This document shows, piece after piece, positions 1 to 10,846 of a stretch of DNA of 64,000 bases (position 1 is the stretch's first letter; each line of letters starts with the position of its first letter). Where the stretch lies: NCBI GenBank assembly GCA_036346255.1, contig CM070617.1, positions 599,501-663,500 of the forward strand. Direction: 5' to 3'. This DNA is from Ampelocalamus luodianensis (Eukaryota; Streptophyta; Magnoliopsida; Poales; Poaceae). Position numbers and translations under genes: made by a program. The notes under the pieces are model-generated. The model was not told where the DNA came from and searched no databases. It was given only the letters and a program-made list of their open reading frames with translations.

Positions 1-321
1 GCAAAAAGCAAATCTAGCACCAGCATGATGTGGCAGTGAGGTGGCAAATCTAGCACCGACTGCACTGTGGATGGCCTCACTCTTGCCTTCTCGTTGGGCG
101 TTGTGTTGGGCCGGGCCTTCCCTGGGCGACAACCACAGACAAGAAACTATGCCTCCAGTCCATTGTTTTCACTGCTACTAGTACTGACCAGCAATGAAAA
201 TTTTCAAACTATTTCCTTTTCCAACATCTCACTGTCAAGCATATCTGGTGCACTAGATTATTGAAAAATCCTCTCGTGACACTTTTTTTTTCTTACTTTG
301 CAAAAATACCACTCAACTTAT
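1..321. other. No gene recognised at left window edge
   Basis: AT-rich leader with a direct repeat of a short phrase (GCAAATCTAGCACC near positions 8 and 45). A 65-codon open frame at 67-264 has no recognisable motif. It is probably intergenic or old repeat DNA. Confidence 0.4.
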
Positions 322-1899
322 TGTTGGTGATATGCCCTAGAGACAATCATAGAGATGATTGCATCGCGTCTATGTTTATGTGTTATTGAATAAATATTAT
401 TTATGGTCCATGAATGAATTATTGGTTATAAAGATTAACAAGTATGTGACTTGTTGGTGAAACTCTTTAACTTACATGATGCCGTTCTAAATTGTATCCT
501 TAATCGGATGTCACTGGTCGGAACACCATGACTCTACGACCAGCACACGTATTGATTGATGACCATGTTTCACCGGTCATGGATATAGGGATATCAAATC
601 AATAATGAGAACCCATGTTAGAGAATATGGGGTTGGATAGACCCACCTTGAAACACTATTGAGATTATTATGATTCTATGTATTATTAGTTGGTCTCAAG
701 CAATGATGATGTATAATCCTTAGACCTGAGATCAGCATGGTTCCCTACATGTGTAATAGCACTCTTAGGGGTTGCCAAACACTACTCGTAATATGGCAGT
801 TATAAAGGTAGCTTTCGAGTATGCTATAAAGCATGTAGAGGGATGTGACTAGTCGGATATAGGATTTTCCCCTCCTAACATAACATGAGAGATATCTCTA
901 GACCCCTCAAAGTGATCGGATAAAGAAAGTGCATGGCCATGCCACTGGTGGTTTAAGAGTTCGACCACATAAGATTATTCGATACTCGATCGAGAAAGTA
1001 TTGAATAGTCCATGGATGACAAATATCTCACATGGAGTTTAAACCAGATATCGTGAGGCAAATAGAGAATACACGAGTAGGTCACTTAGTTCGATCAGTT
1101 ACAAATTAATCGTATGGAGATACGAGCTGGTCATAAACTGGTCGAACGTAATTATAGAGTGGTCGGGACCTGGTCGTAAGGAGTTACGAACTGGTCGTGA
1201 CCAAATCCGAACTGGTCATATAGAGATAGGATCTGGTCGTAAGTGATAAGGACCTGGCCGTAGATCATATTGCATTAAGGTTCGTCCGGTATAATTTGTG
1301 CGTATTCGGATATCGTTATGTCCTGTTAGGAACTGCTAATGACTCGTGGTCAGAAAGAGTTTTCGAGTCATAACCGATTACGTATAAACCTAGCGGGTTA
1401 CACACTTAACGAGTTGGAACAAGACGTGTTCAGATAGGATCCGTTATGTGCACTATATAAGAAGATACTTGAGGCTATTGGGGTACATGAGATGCGAAAC
1501 ACATGAGTTGCTCCACCGAAACCCTAGCTGCCATCTTCTCGAGAGAGCCCTATTGTGCGACTTGGTGCTAGCACACTGGCGTTCGGTGTTCCTTCTCTGG
1601 ACGTGTGGATACCATAGAGACGCTACTGTGGTTGTTGTTGCACTTGAGGACGATCCACAATCTTCACAAGGAGCCACCAAGGTTGCTGGAAGAGACGATC
1701 GACTCGCAAGAACGTTGGACGATCGGTTACGACCACTTCACCGACGCGCTCTACGTTGAATCGGTCTGCTCCAACTCTTCTTTTGCTGCACTGCGCGTCT
1801 GGTGGTAACAATCTGTGATCTCTTGCTTGCATGACTTCTTGGTTTACGTGGTAGAAAATTTTGAATTGCTAGTTTCCGTAGCCTACCGGTATCCCTTCA
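322..1899 (+). mobile_element. Probable solo copia-type LTR (SIRE/Angela-like)
   Basis: Begins TGTTGG followed by the ATGCCCTAGAG phrase that I associate with LTR starts of large grass copia elements. It ends ...CCCTTCA, so it has TG..CA termini, and contains a TATA-like CTATATAAG near 1452. The flanking 5 bp are CTTAT (317-321) and TTTAT (1900-1904), a 4/5 match to a target-site duplication. No gag or pol follows, hence a solo LTR. Positions about 1120-1260 hold several degenerate CTGGTCGTAA-like repeats of the kind seen in LTR promoters. The exact 3' end is uncertain. Confidence 0.5.
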
Positions 1900-1904
1900 T
1901 TTAT

Positions 1905-3560
1905 CACCTAGCTAAATTAGCATCATGCAACTTTTTTGTACACCTTTGCCCCCACCACCCACTGCTCCAGTGAGAAGTCCCAAAAGTCGACAACATTGGT
2001 GGCATGTTGATGATGTCGTCGCCATGGTCGTCGCCGTCGGCCGTGAGTACCATCGCCGTCAGTTTTGGCTGGAATAGAAAGATGTCATCTATGTTGGCAC
2101 TCTACGTGGCATCGAACCAAAGTAGTCGTTGCCAATGGAGCAAACGAGGCCATTGGTGCTTGGCGAGGGTGGATGGCTTGATGGCGACCAATAAGAAGGG
2201 AGGTGGGTCAATAATAATTGCATCTAGAGGTTTGGTGGCACTCTAGGTCTGGAGGTCAACGTCAGATGCCCCACCATGGTCGTTCGTCATCATCATCATC
2301 ACCCAAAACCACTAGCATCCTCCTTATGTGCTCTTCCCATCTTCTTACAAGCTTATTTCCAAAACTAGCGAGGTGACCGCGGGGGAAAGGGAGACAAGCA
2401 ACAAGGAAATGAGAGTAGCAATAGGGGAAGGGACCCAAGCTCGCTGGTAAGGAGGAGATTTCGTCTTGAGAGTTGAGGAGCTGAGGATGGAGGAGGCAAG
2501 AGATAGAGAGAGGGCAGTGATTGCGATGTGGTGACTCACCGCGAGAGTTGGAGAAGAAGAGGGTCGAAGAGGATCTGGACCGGAGGAGATAAGAGGAAGA
2601 AGGGAGATGAAGTGAGGGATGTGAGGAGGTATGAGCAAAAAAGTCCATAGTGCTATTGAGTCAAACTTTATTTGCTATTTAGTACTATTTTAGGTGGGGA
2701 AAATGGTGGTATGTTTGCAGTTTGGAAAAGAAAAGAATGCTACGAGAGCAATTTTCTCTAGTTTATAACATAGTGGGAGTGTACAAACGTCTCATATACC
2801 TCTACCACATAGTATGAACAACCGTCTATCCTCCGCTTATCAATATCACAACCTCACACACGTTATAACCGCAACTCAACCCAACTATTCCACGAACCTA
2901 TGTAGGCTCAATCTCAAATTCTCGTGTAATGATTTATTTTATTCCAAAAAATAAGATACAAAGTAAAAAAGGTTTTTTTTTGAGCTTCGGGATTAGCCTT
3001 GTCGGGTCGACCTGGCTTGAGCATGAACACGTTAACTCTTATGTAACGTGAGTGGAAGGAGTATATTACAATATAAGGGCGCATAGTAGTTTTTTGGAGT
3101 ATTCGGAGAATACTATTGTTTTTTTTAAACCAAGGTACTGAAAGCTTTGAGGTGTTTGGTATAACAAATTATGGAGTTTTATAGGCCGAAGTATGCCCAA
3201 TACCAATGAGATTTTTGGACTTTTTCAAAAATCCACTAAACTCCTCTTTTTCTAAAACCTAACTCATGCGCGCCTCCTAGCTTGTAGCATGTTCGTACCG
3301 TTTCTTCCAATCCATATCCATGCCCAATATTCTATACGCATCTAATTGTATCTACTATTGCATTGTTCTAATTTGATATTTTGTTAATTCTATGCCATAT
3401 CATCGATGATTCGTGTAAAATCTGTATACAACAAAAATGCACACCCAAAGATCAAGTAGAAACAATGTACTGTGGTTGCCATGGTTGGTTGTTTAGCTCA
3501 GAATAGATTGGTTCTCTGCTGAGATAAGCAACCAATCATCTTGTGCTTGCTTGCTACTGT
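1905..3560. other. Repeat-type DNA without recognisable gene
   Basis: First copy of the duplicated unit between the LTR and the hAT-like tail. The overlapping minus-strand open frames (128 and 97 codons, 2262-2648) are Ser/His/Leu-rich and lack a domain. The same frames in copy 2 (4808-5149) carry length-changing indels, so coding constraint is not evident. I see no tRNA, rRNA or conserved protein here. Confidence 0.5.
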
Positions 3561-4035
3561 TATGGGGGAAAACGAGTGGATAATTCCCGTTTGATCCGAT
3601 GCCATATACGAAAAAAGCTGTCTGAAGTACATTTTTTGTCCTGTTCTGTATCCGGGAAATAACATGGAATATGGGTTATGACACGGGGAGAGCAATATCC
3701 AATCCGTATCCGTATTTTACAGGTTATCCGAAAGATCAACAAAATGTATATTCGATAAACATCAATATCCTCTATGGTTTTATAGTCATTGACTAATATA
3801 TAATATGAATTTATATTTGACATATTTATGTTGTTAAGTAGGATAAACAATTATCTAATAGGTAGTATAATTTGATACTTTTGTTGGTGAAGTTATATAT
3901 TTTCTTTATGTGTATACTATCTGTCAAGTTATCCGTGATTGATTTGAATCCGATCCACATCCGTTCTGTGCCCGCATCATAAAAAATCCATACATGTATA
4001 TGTATCTGTCTTTGAATCCAGAGTAAAACATGGGT
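3561..4035. mobile_element. hAT (Ac-like) remnant, truncated copy
   Basis: Starts near a TATGGGGGAAAAC motif and is filled with short TATCCG/GATCCG words, as in Ac-type hAT elements whose ends read TAGGGGTGAAAA. It is cut by the tandem-duplication junction at 4035, so its right end is missing here. Confidence 0.4.
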
Positions 4036-6050
4036 TTCCACCGAAACCCTAGCGCCATCTTCTCGAGAGAGCCCTATTGTGCGACTTGGTGCTAGCACAT
4101 CTGGCGTTCGGTGTTCCTTCTCGGGCGTGTGGATACCATAGAGAGCGCTCGTGGTTGTTGTTGCACTGAGGACGATCCACAATCTTCACAAGGAGCCACC
4201 AAGGTTCTTTGGAAGAGACGATCGACTCGCAAGACGTTGGACGATCGATTCGACCACTTCACCGAGCGCTCTACGTTGAATCGGTGCTCCAACTCTTCTT
4301 TTCTTGCTCTGGCGTGGTAAAACTGTGGATCTCTTGCTTGCATGACTTCTTGGTTTACGTGGTAGAAAATTTTGAATTGCTAGTTTCCGTAGCCTACCGG
4401 TATCCCTTCATTTATCACCTAGCTAAATTAGCATCATGCAACTTTTTTGTACACCTTTGCCCCCACCACCCACTGCTCCAGTGAGAAGTCCCAAAAGTCG
4501 ACAACATTGGTGGCATGTTGATGATGTCGTCGCCATGGTCGTCGCCGTCGGCCGTGAGTACCATCGCCGTCAGTTTTGGCTGGAATAGAAAGATGTCATC
4601 TATGTTGGCACTCTACGTGGCATCGAACCAAAGTAGTCGTTGCCAATGGAGCAAACGAGGCCATTGGTGCTTGGCAGGGTGGATGGCTTGATGGCGACCA
4701 ATAAGAAGGAGGTGGGTCAATAATAATTGCATCTAGAGGTTTGGTGGCACTCTAGGTCGGAGGTCAACGTCGGATGCCCCACCATGGTCGTTCAGTCATC
4801 ATCATCATCACCTCAAAACCACTAGCATCCTCCTTATGTGCTCTTCCCATCTTCTTACAAGCTTATTTCCAAAACTAGCGAGGTGACCGGGGAAAGGAGA
4901 CAAGCAACAAGGAAATGAGAGTAGCAATAGGGAAGGGACCCAAGCTCTGTAAGGAGGAGATTTCGTCTTGAGAGTTGAGGAGCGAGGATGGAGGAGGCAA
5001 GAGATAGAGAGAGGCGAGTGATTGCGATGTGGTGACTCACCGCGAGAGTTGGAGAAGAAGAGGGTCGAAGAGGATCTGGACCGGAGGAGATAAGAGGAAG
5101 AAGGGAGATGAAGTGAGGGATGTGAGGAGGTATGAGCAAAAAAGTCCATAGTGCTATTGAGTCAAACTTTATTTGCTATTTAGTACTATTTTAGGTGGGG
5201 AAAATGGTGGTATGTTTGCAGTTTGGAAAAGAAAAGAATGCTACGAGAGCAATTTTCTCTAGTTTATAACATAGTGGGAGTGTACAAACGTCTCATATAC
5301 CTCTACCACATAGTATGAACAACCGTCTATCCTCCGCTTATCAATATCACAACCTCACACACGTTATAACCGCAACTCAACCCAACTATTCCACGAACCT
5401 ATGTAGGCTCAATCTCAAATTCTCGTGTAATGATTTATTTTATTCCAAAAAATAAGATACAAAGTAAAAAAGGTTTTTTTTTTGAGCTTCGGGATTAGCC
5501 TTGTCGGGTCGACCTGGCTTGAGCATGAACACGTTAACTCTTATGTAACGTGAGTGGAAGGAGTATATTACAATATAAGGGCACATAGTAGTTTTTGGAG
5601 TATTCGGAGAATACTATTGTTTTTAAACCAAGGTCTTGAAAGCTTTGAGGTGTTTGGTATAACAAATTATGGAGTTTTATAGGTCAAGTATGCCCAATAC
5701 CAATGAGATTTTGGACTTTTCAAAATCCACTAAACTCCTCTTTTCTAAAACCTAACTCATGCGCCTCTAGCTTGTAGCATGTTGCATGCTTTCTTCCAAT
5801 CCATATCCATGCCCAATATTCTATACGCATCTAATTGTATCTACTATTGCATTGTTCTAATTTGATATTTTGTTAATTCTATGCCATATCATCGATGATT
5901 CGTGTAAAATCTGTATACAACAAAAATGCACACCCAAAGATCAAGTAGAAACAATGTACTGTGGTTGCCATGGTTGGTTGTTTAGCTCAGAATAGATTGG
6001 TTCTCTGCTGAGATAAGCAACCAATCATCTTGTGCTTGCTTGCTACTGTT

Positions 6051-6580
6051 ATGGGGGAAAACGAGTGGATAATTCCCGTTTGATCCGATGCCATATACGA
6101 AAAAAGCTGTCTGAAGTACATTTTTTGTCCTGTTCTGTATCCGGGAAATAACATGGAATATGGGTTATGACACGGGGAGAGCAATATCCAATCCGTATCC
6201 GTATTTTACAGGTTATCCGAAAGATCAACAAAATGTATATTCGATAAACATCAATATCCTCTATGGTTTTCTAGTCATTGACTAATATATAATATGAATT
6301 TATATTTGACATATTTATGTTGTTAAGTAGGATAAACAATTATCTAATAGGTAGTATAATTTGATACTTTTGTTGGTGAAGTTATATATTTTCTTTATGT
6401 GTATACTATCTGTCAAGTTATCCGTGATTGATTTGAATCCGATCCACATCCGTTCTGTGCCCGCATCATAAAAAATCCATACATGTATATGTATCTGTCT
6501 TTGAATCCAGAGTAAAACATGGGTTAGGATACGGAAAAAGAGCAACGTCCGCCTATATCTGACCCATTTTTACCCCTACC
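6051..6580. mobile_element. hAT (Ac-like) remnant, fuller copy
   Basis: Second copy of the segment at 3561-4035. It continues past the duplicated unit to TTTTTACCCCTA, the inverse of TAGGGGTAAAAA and a typical Ac-like terminal inverted repeat. The left end is TATGGGGGAAAAC. The flanking octamers (TGCTACTG and TGCTGTTG) are similar but not identical, so the target duplication is only tentative. Confidence 0.4.
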
Positions 6581-6616
6581 TGCTGTTGTGTTTCGTTGTT
6601 TCAGATGAAGATGGAC

Positions 6617-6928
6617 TAGAGGTGGCCAAATGGGCCAGCCCAGCTGGAAGCACGAGAGTGCTGGTTCGGCCCAGTGGGCTAGCCCAGGGCACAACACGAC
6701 CAGGCACAATGGCGGGGTGGCCAGCAGTCGAGACTCAGGCGCAGTCTAGGGCTAGCTATTGGTTTTAATAGGCTGGTCACTACAGTGAGGCGGCCCAGTA
6801 CGGTCTAAGATGTCTGCGCGTCATGCTTGGGTCGACATTTTGATCCACGGACTGGCACGATACGACCTGCACAACTAAACGGGTTTCTGGCACACGGGCC
6901 GGCCGGGCGGCCCGTTTGGCCACCGCTA
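6617..6928. mobile_element. hAT-type MITE, 312 bp
   Basis: Terminal inverted repeats TAGAGGTGGCCAAATGGGCC on the left and, reading inward from the right, TAGCGGTGGCCAAACGGGCC. They are flanked by a perfect 8-bp target duplication AGATGGAC (6609-6616 and 6929-6936), the hAT hallmark. The interior is GC-rich with many GGGCC palindromes and has no transposase. It lies about 300 bp upstream of the MED17 start codon. Confidence 0.85.
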
Positions 6929-6936
6929 AGATGGAC

Positions 6937-7243
6937 CCAGTCCAGTAGCAACTTGACGATTTCGAGGACTTCCATCGGGCCCCGCCCCGCCGTAGTACCT
7001 ACCTACCTCCACTGCAAGTGCAAACTCCAACCAAACCCTCGCCTCGCTCACAGCACCCGCCGGCCGCCGCTCTCCGGTCGGTCTTCACCGCCAGCCCCAG
7101 CCCGCCCCTAGCACTACCTACCACTCTAGGCCTCGCTCGAGTCGGGCACCTCCTCCAATCTCCAGGCTAAGCTCTCCTCAAACTCCTCCCTCTCCCGATC
7201 TAGTCCACCGCCCGTCAAGGAACAAGGGCAAAGAGCAGCAGCC
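6937..7243 (+). promoter_or_regulatory. MED17 upstream and 5' leader region
   Basis: A cytosine-rich tract typical of grass 5' leaders runs up to the ATG at 7244 (context GCAGCCATGG, a good plant initiation context). No convincing TATA box is visible, as is common for housekeeping genes. The hAT MITE ends just upstream, so the promoter is short or includes that element. Confidence 0.4.
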
Positions 7244-10200
7244 ATGGAGGAAGCCTTGCGGCTGGACCTGACAAGCTTCCCATCAAGCGCCTCGAAGCGA
7301 TCGACGAGGCCGGCAACGAGCACTACCCGCCGTAAGCCATCCACCCCCTTCCCTTCCTTCCTCCTGCCTCTCTCCATTCACTTCACTTGCTCATCGTCTG
7401 CTCTGCCACTGCAGGGACACCAGCAGCGAGGAGCAGCGCCTCGCCGCCATCCGCCGCATCGATTTCTCCTGGGTCATCGAAAAGGATGCCAAGAAGGCCA
7501 AGAAGGCCGCCGACGCCTCCAAGGACCCCGCCCAACAGGCATGGCCGTGGCAAGGCCTCATGGAGAGCCTGCAGCAGGCGCAACAGGAGCTCTCCGTGGT
7601 CATTGACCTCATCGGCACGGTCAGTACGCACATACACGCACCAATCCGGTCGGTCCCCTTGAATCTTTATAATTCTGGAGGCAATGGTAATGCAGGTCGA
7701 AGCCAATGATGCCGTGGCAGTCGCGACGACGCAGAAGCCCAAGTCACTGCCAAACGAAACCCTAGTTGACATGGCGGTCTCCGCGGCCACCAAGCTCCAG
7801 CGCCTACGGGTATGTTCTGTACCACCTATCTGTAGCCCCAGTACTAGAGTATTTCTACCCAATTAGCAAAGTGTGCACTATATCTTGGAGTGAAGGCATG
7901 AAATTCATCAGCTAAGTAAGAAAATGGGAGCTGAAAGAAACTGTAATACAAAACGCTTGTATTTCTACCTAGATCTCGTTATGCTTCCTGCCGCGATCTT
8001 GATTTCTATTTCTTGGCATCTCTCAGCATTTGGCACGGTACTTCAAACAATCAGCCAAGACGATGGAGCGGCAGTTTCAAAAGGAGGCTAGGTTCTACGG
8101 CTCATTAATCAGGTATGTCTTGTTGCAGGAATTGTGAAATTTGAATACCACTTCAGTGATGATTGTGCCATAAGCAGTGCTGGTCGATTGGCAGATTGCA
8201 GCAGAACTGGAAAGTGAAGAAGCAACGGTTTGGTGGAAGTGGTCCGGGAAGTGAAGGCTTCATGTTTGATCTAGTTGATAGTTCTCAGTTAGAGACAGCA
8301 GCAGTGCCCCAATTGTCATTGCTGTCTTTAGTTCCAATCGATCAAGACTCATTGGGCACTTTGTCTGTACAAGTCCCGCAAAAGGCTTGCCGTTTCTTGA
8401 GCCTTCAATTTCGTGGGGACAGTGCCAGTGGTGCGGAAAGCTACGCTCGCATAATGAAAGAAGGTATCTCAAGCATCACTTCTTCTGCAGGGGAAAATGA
8501 TGCTTTGGAGAATGATGATGTCAACAAGTCTGTCAAACATGCACATTCCATTCTTCGCAATATCCACAGGTCAATATTTGAGGAACAGGTCGGTTAAATG
8601 CTTATGAATTATTGCAAAGTCCTCTTTTGACTAACTATAGTAGCATGGAAAATTATTGTACATCATTCAACGTGACAACTTCATGCCGGTTCCGTTTGTC
8701 ACTGTTTATCTATACCATCTCGCGCTTAGCTTAGTGTATGCCTTTGTAGGTATTTGATATGGTGATCCGCGAGACATTTATCCAGTCACAAGGCATCAAT
8801 GTAACTGGAATGCGTGAGGATTTTCTCCAATTAGCGATTGGCCAGGAGTGTTCGTTGTGCCTTTCGCTTACACATTCTGGACAGGATAGTGACTCAGAAA
8901 TGGCTGGCCATGAAGAGCGTACTGATACAGAGGATGCTGCAAATCTTGTGTTAGCCACCATCAATGGGAAGCAGGAGCCTTTTAAAAGTGATGTGTCAGG
9001 GTTTCCTAACCCCAAAAGTCTGGAAATTTACTTGCTACATATGTTTCATGACAACATTCTTAGGAAAGTCAGGGAGAAATCTCGTAATGCTGTTCGCTAC
9101 CAGAATCCTGCTCAGGCTGCTGGTGATGATTGTGGCCTGCTAGGTCATTTTTGCATGACAGTGGCCCACAGAATGTTTTCTAATAAAGTACACTTGGAGC
9201 TGGAGAGTGTGGTATAACTATTATTTCCCTGTTGATTAATGCAATATAATTTGAGTGTAGATTGTCATTCTAACTTTCTTTCACTAATGCAGGTTAGCAG
9301 GGTTCCTTATCTCCATCTGCGGTCTCTTCCTACATGGCATTCTAGAACTTCTTCCTGGTCTCTCTACTTGAAAATCCCGCAGCCTATCCTGGCTGCTGAT
9401 CGGCTCACAAAGCCTTCAGATAATCATGAACCTAAGTACAAATCCAGGTCACAGTTCAATACAAAGGTAATCTTGAAAGATGGCCAAATTAGTTTGATGG
9501 GTGAAGGCTCTCCAAGCATTGCTGGATCATTGACTGGGAAGCCCTCCGATGGATATCTGCTAAATAGTTACAATTGTGACTTGGAAGACCTACCAATGAT
9601 GCTTTTGCAGCAGGTGAACTTGCGATAAAACCTTTGAAATTATTCTTTCTTGTTAAATATGCCTTTGATGAAATTGCTAATATTATTACCATTGGAATTA
9701 TTTATGATCCAGAAGATTGAAGAAATAGAAAGTAGCTCATTTTTGCCAGGATAATGCATGAACCACTGAACTATTTTCTTATATTGTAATAAAAACTTAT
9801 TGCACGCAAATGACCTCTGCACGACTGCAGTGTTCAATCCCTGCACTTTGTTACTTTATGTTCCTTGGGAAAACATTCCATCGTGTCCATCTACCTATAT
9901 GAATAGTTTGTCTAACTAGTCAAAACGCACGTGGCATACATGTTGAGTTCAATATGAAATCAGTGCAGAAAACATTCTAGGGTCATTGCCATGCTTCCCT
10001 ATTTTAGAAGTTAATATTGTCCCACTATAATGAAATGACCGAAAGGTAAAAAAACCATTTATGTAATACAACTTGAAATCATTTTGCACAGTGGAACAAG
10101 AGGAGTAAGATGTTTATGCTTTAGTTGATGGCGTTATATTTGAAACTTAAGTTGTCTAGTTGATCTATATGAGTAAGATAATAACGCTCTTAAGTTCTCT

Positions 10201-10846
10201 CTGAGCATCCATCAATGTGGATTTAATTATCCCTACTGACAATGGGTTGTTGGAATGAGTGATGTGTGCCTATGTGAGTAGATCTTTATATTCGATGAGA
10301 TGCAGAGTGGTGCACCAATTGGTGTTGTCTTCTTAACAATAGTTTGATTGTTTGACTGAGTAGCAATCAAAATTAAAGAAGGGCAAATGGACTAGATTGG
10401 TTTACAAATGCATAATCTTATGATACTTGGTTTTTCTAAGCTGACAGTTAGCTTTGCAATTTAATTCCTAAGATGCTGCTTCGAAACCTGCTTCATCAGA
10501 AGAGTTTGATCACATGTTTGCATCTGCAGGTTGCCAGTCAAGTAATCCACTGGCTTCATGAAGAAGCATTGGTTCTCGGGATGAACGTGACTAGAGATTT
10601 CCTGTGCCTTTACTTTGATCTTGACCAAGGCGAAACGCTTGGCCTGGTTGCGCATGTTGACCCAGAGGACTCGTATGGTTGCATTTCGTGGTATCTAACC
10701 GTTGATCACCCGACGGAGGACGGAAGATGTCTACAGATAACCCGGAGCTAGAGAAGCGTAGGTTTCTGGGGTATCTTTCGCTTGAAGTGTTGTACTCTAC
10801 CCTGATGGACTTGATAAACTTGTGTAGCGCTGGTGTCCACCAGTAA
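7244..10846 (+). CDS. MED17: Mediator of RNA polymerase II transcription subunit 17
   Basis: Scaffold subunit of the Mediator head module; it links regulators to RNA polymerase II in the nucleus. Exons: 7244-7331, 7415-7619, 7696-7809, 8027-8112, 8195-8588, 8750-9211, 9293-9613 and 10530-10846, all GT-AG. With two missing bases restored to the frame count they give 663 codons including the stop, close to the roughly 650-residue plant family length. Recognisable segments are KLPIKRLEAIDE (exon 1), RRIDFSWVIEKD (exon 2), the exon 4-5 block with QQNWKVKKQRF, and the C-terminal region before LINLCSAGVHQ. Two single-base gaps break the frame: a G is missing at about 7270 (exon 1) and another at about 10722 (exon 8, where the duplicate retains it), which would end the protein early near 10751. 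These are either real pseudogenising changes or base-call errors. The remaining exons are clean. Confidence 0.88.

Larger units (their letters stand above)
1515..6524. repeat. Direct tandem duplication, about 2.5-kb unit, two copies
   Basis: Copy 1 is about 1515-4035 and copy 2 about 4036-6524. They match almost base for base, including the minus-strand open frames at 2262-2648 / 4808-5149 and 3498-3695 / 5987-6184. The junction at about 4035 joins the hAT-like end of copy 1 (..AAAACATGGGTT) to the 3' part of the LTR (..CCACCGAAACC..). Copy 2 is about 30 bp shorter, mostly through many one- or few-base deletions. The complete LTR survives only in copy 1, and the complete right-hand hAT-like end only in copy 2. 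Either a real unequal-exchange duplication or an assembly artefact. Confidence 0.9.

Noticed and set aside
2262..2648. 128-codon minus frame repeated at 4808-5149
   Set aside because: Two overlapping frames are open over the same DNA, composition is low-complexity, and the duplicate carries frame-changing indels, so no coding constraint is visible.
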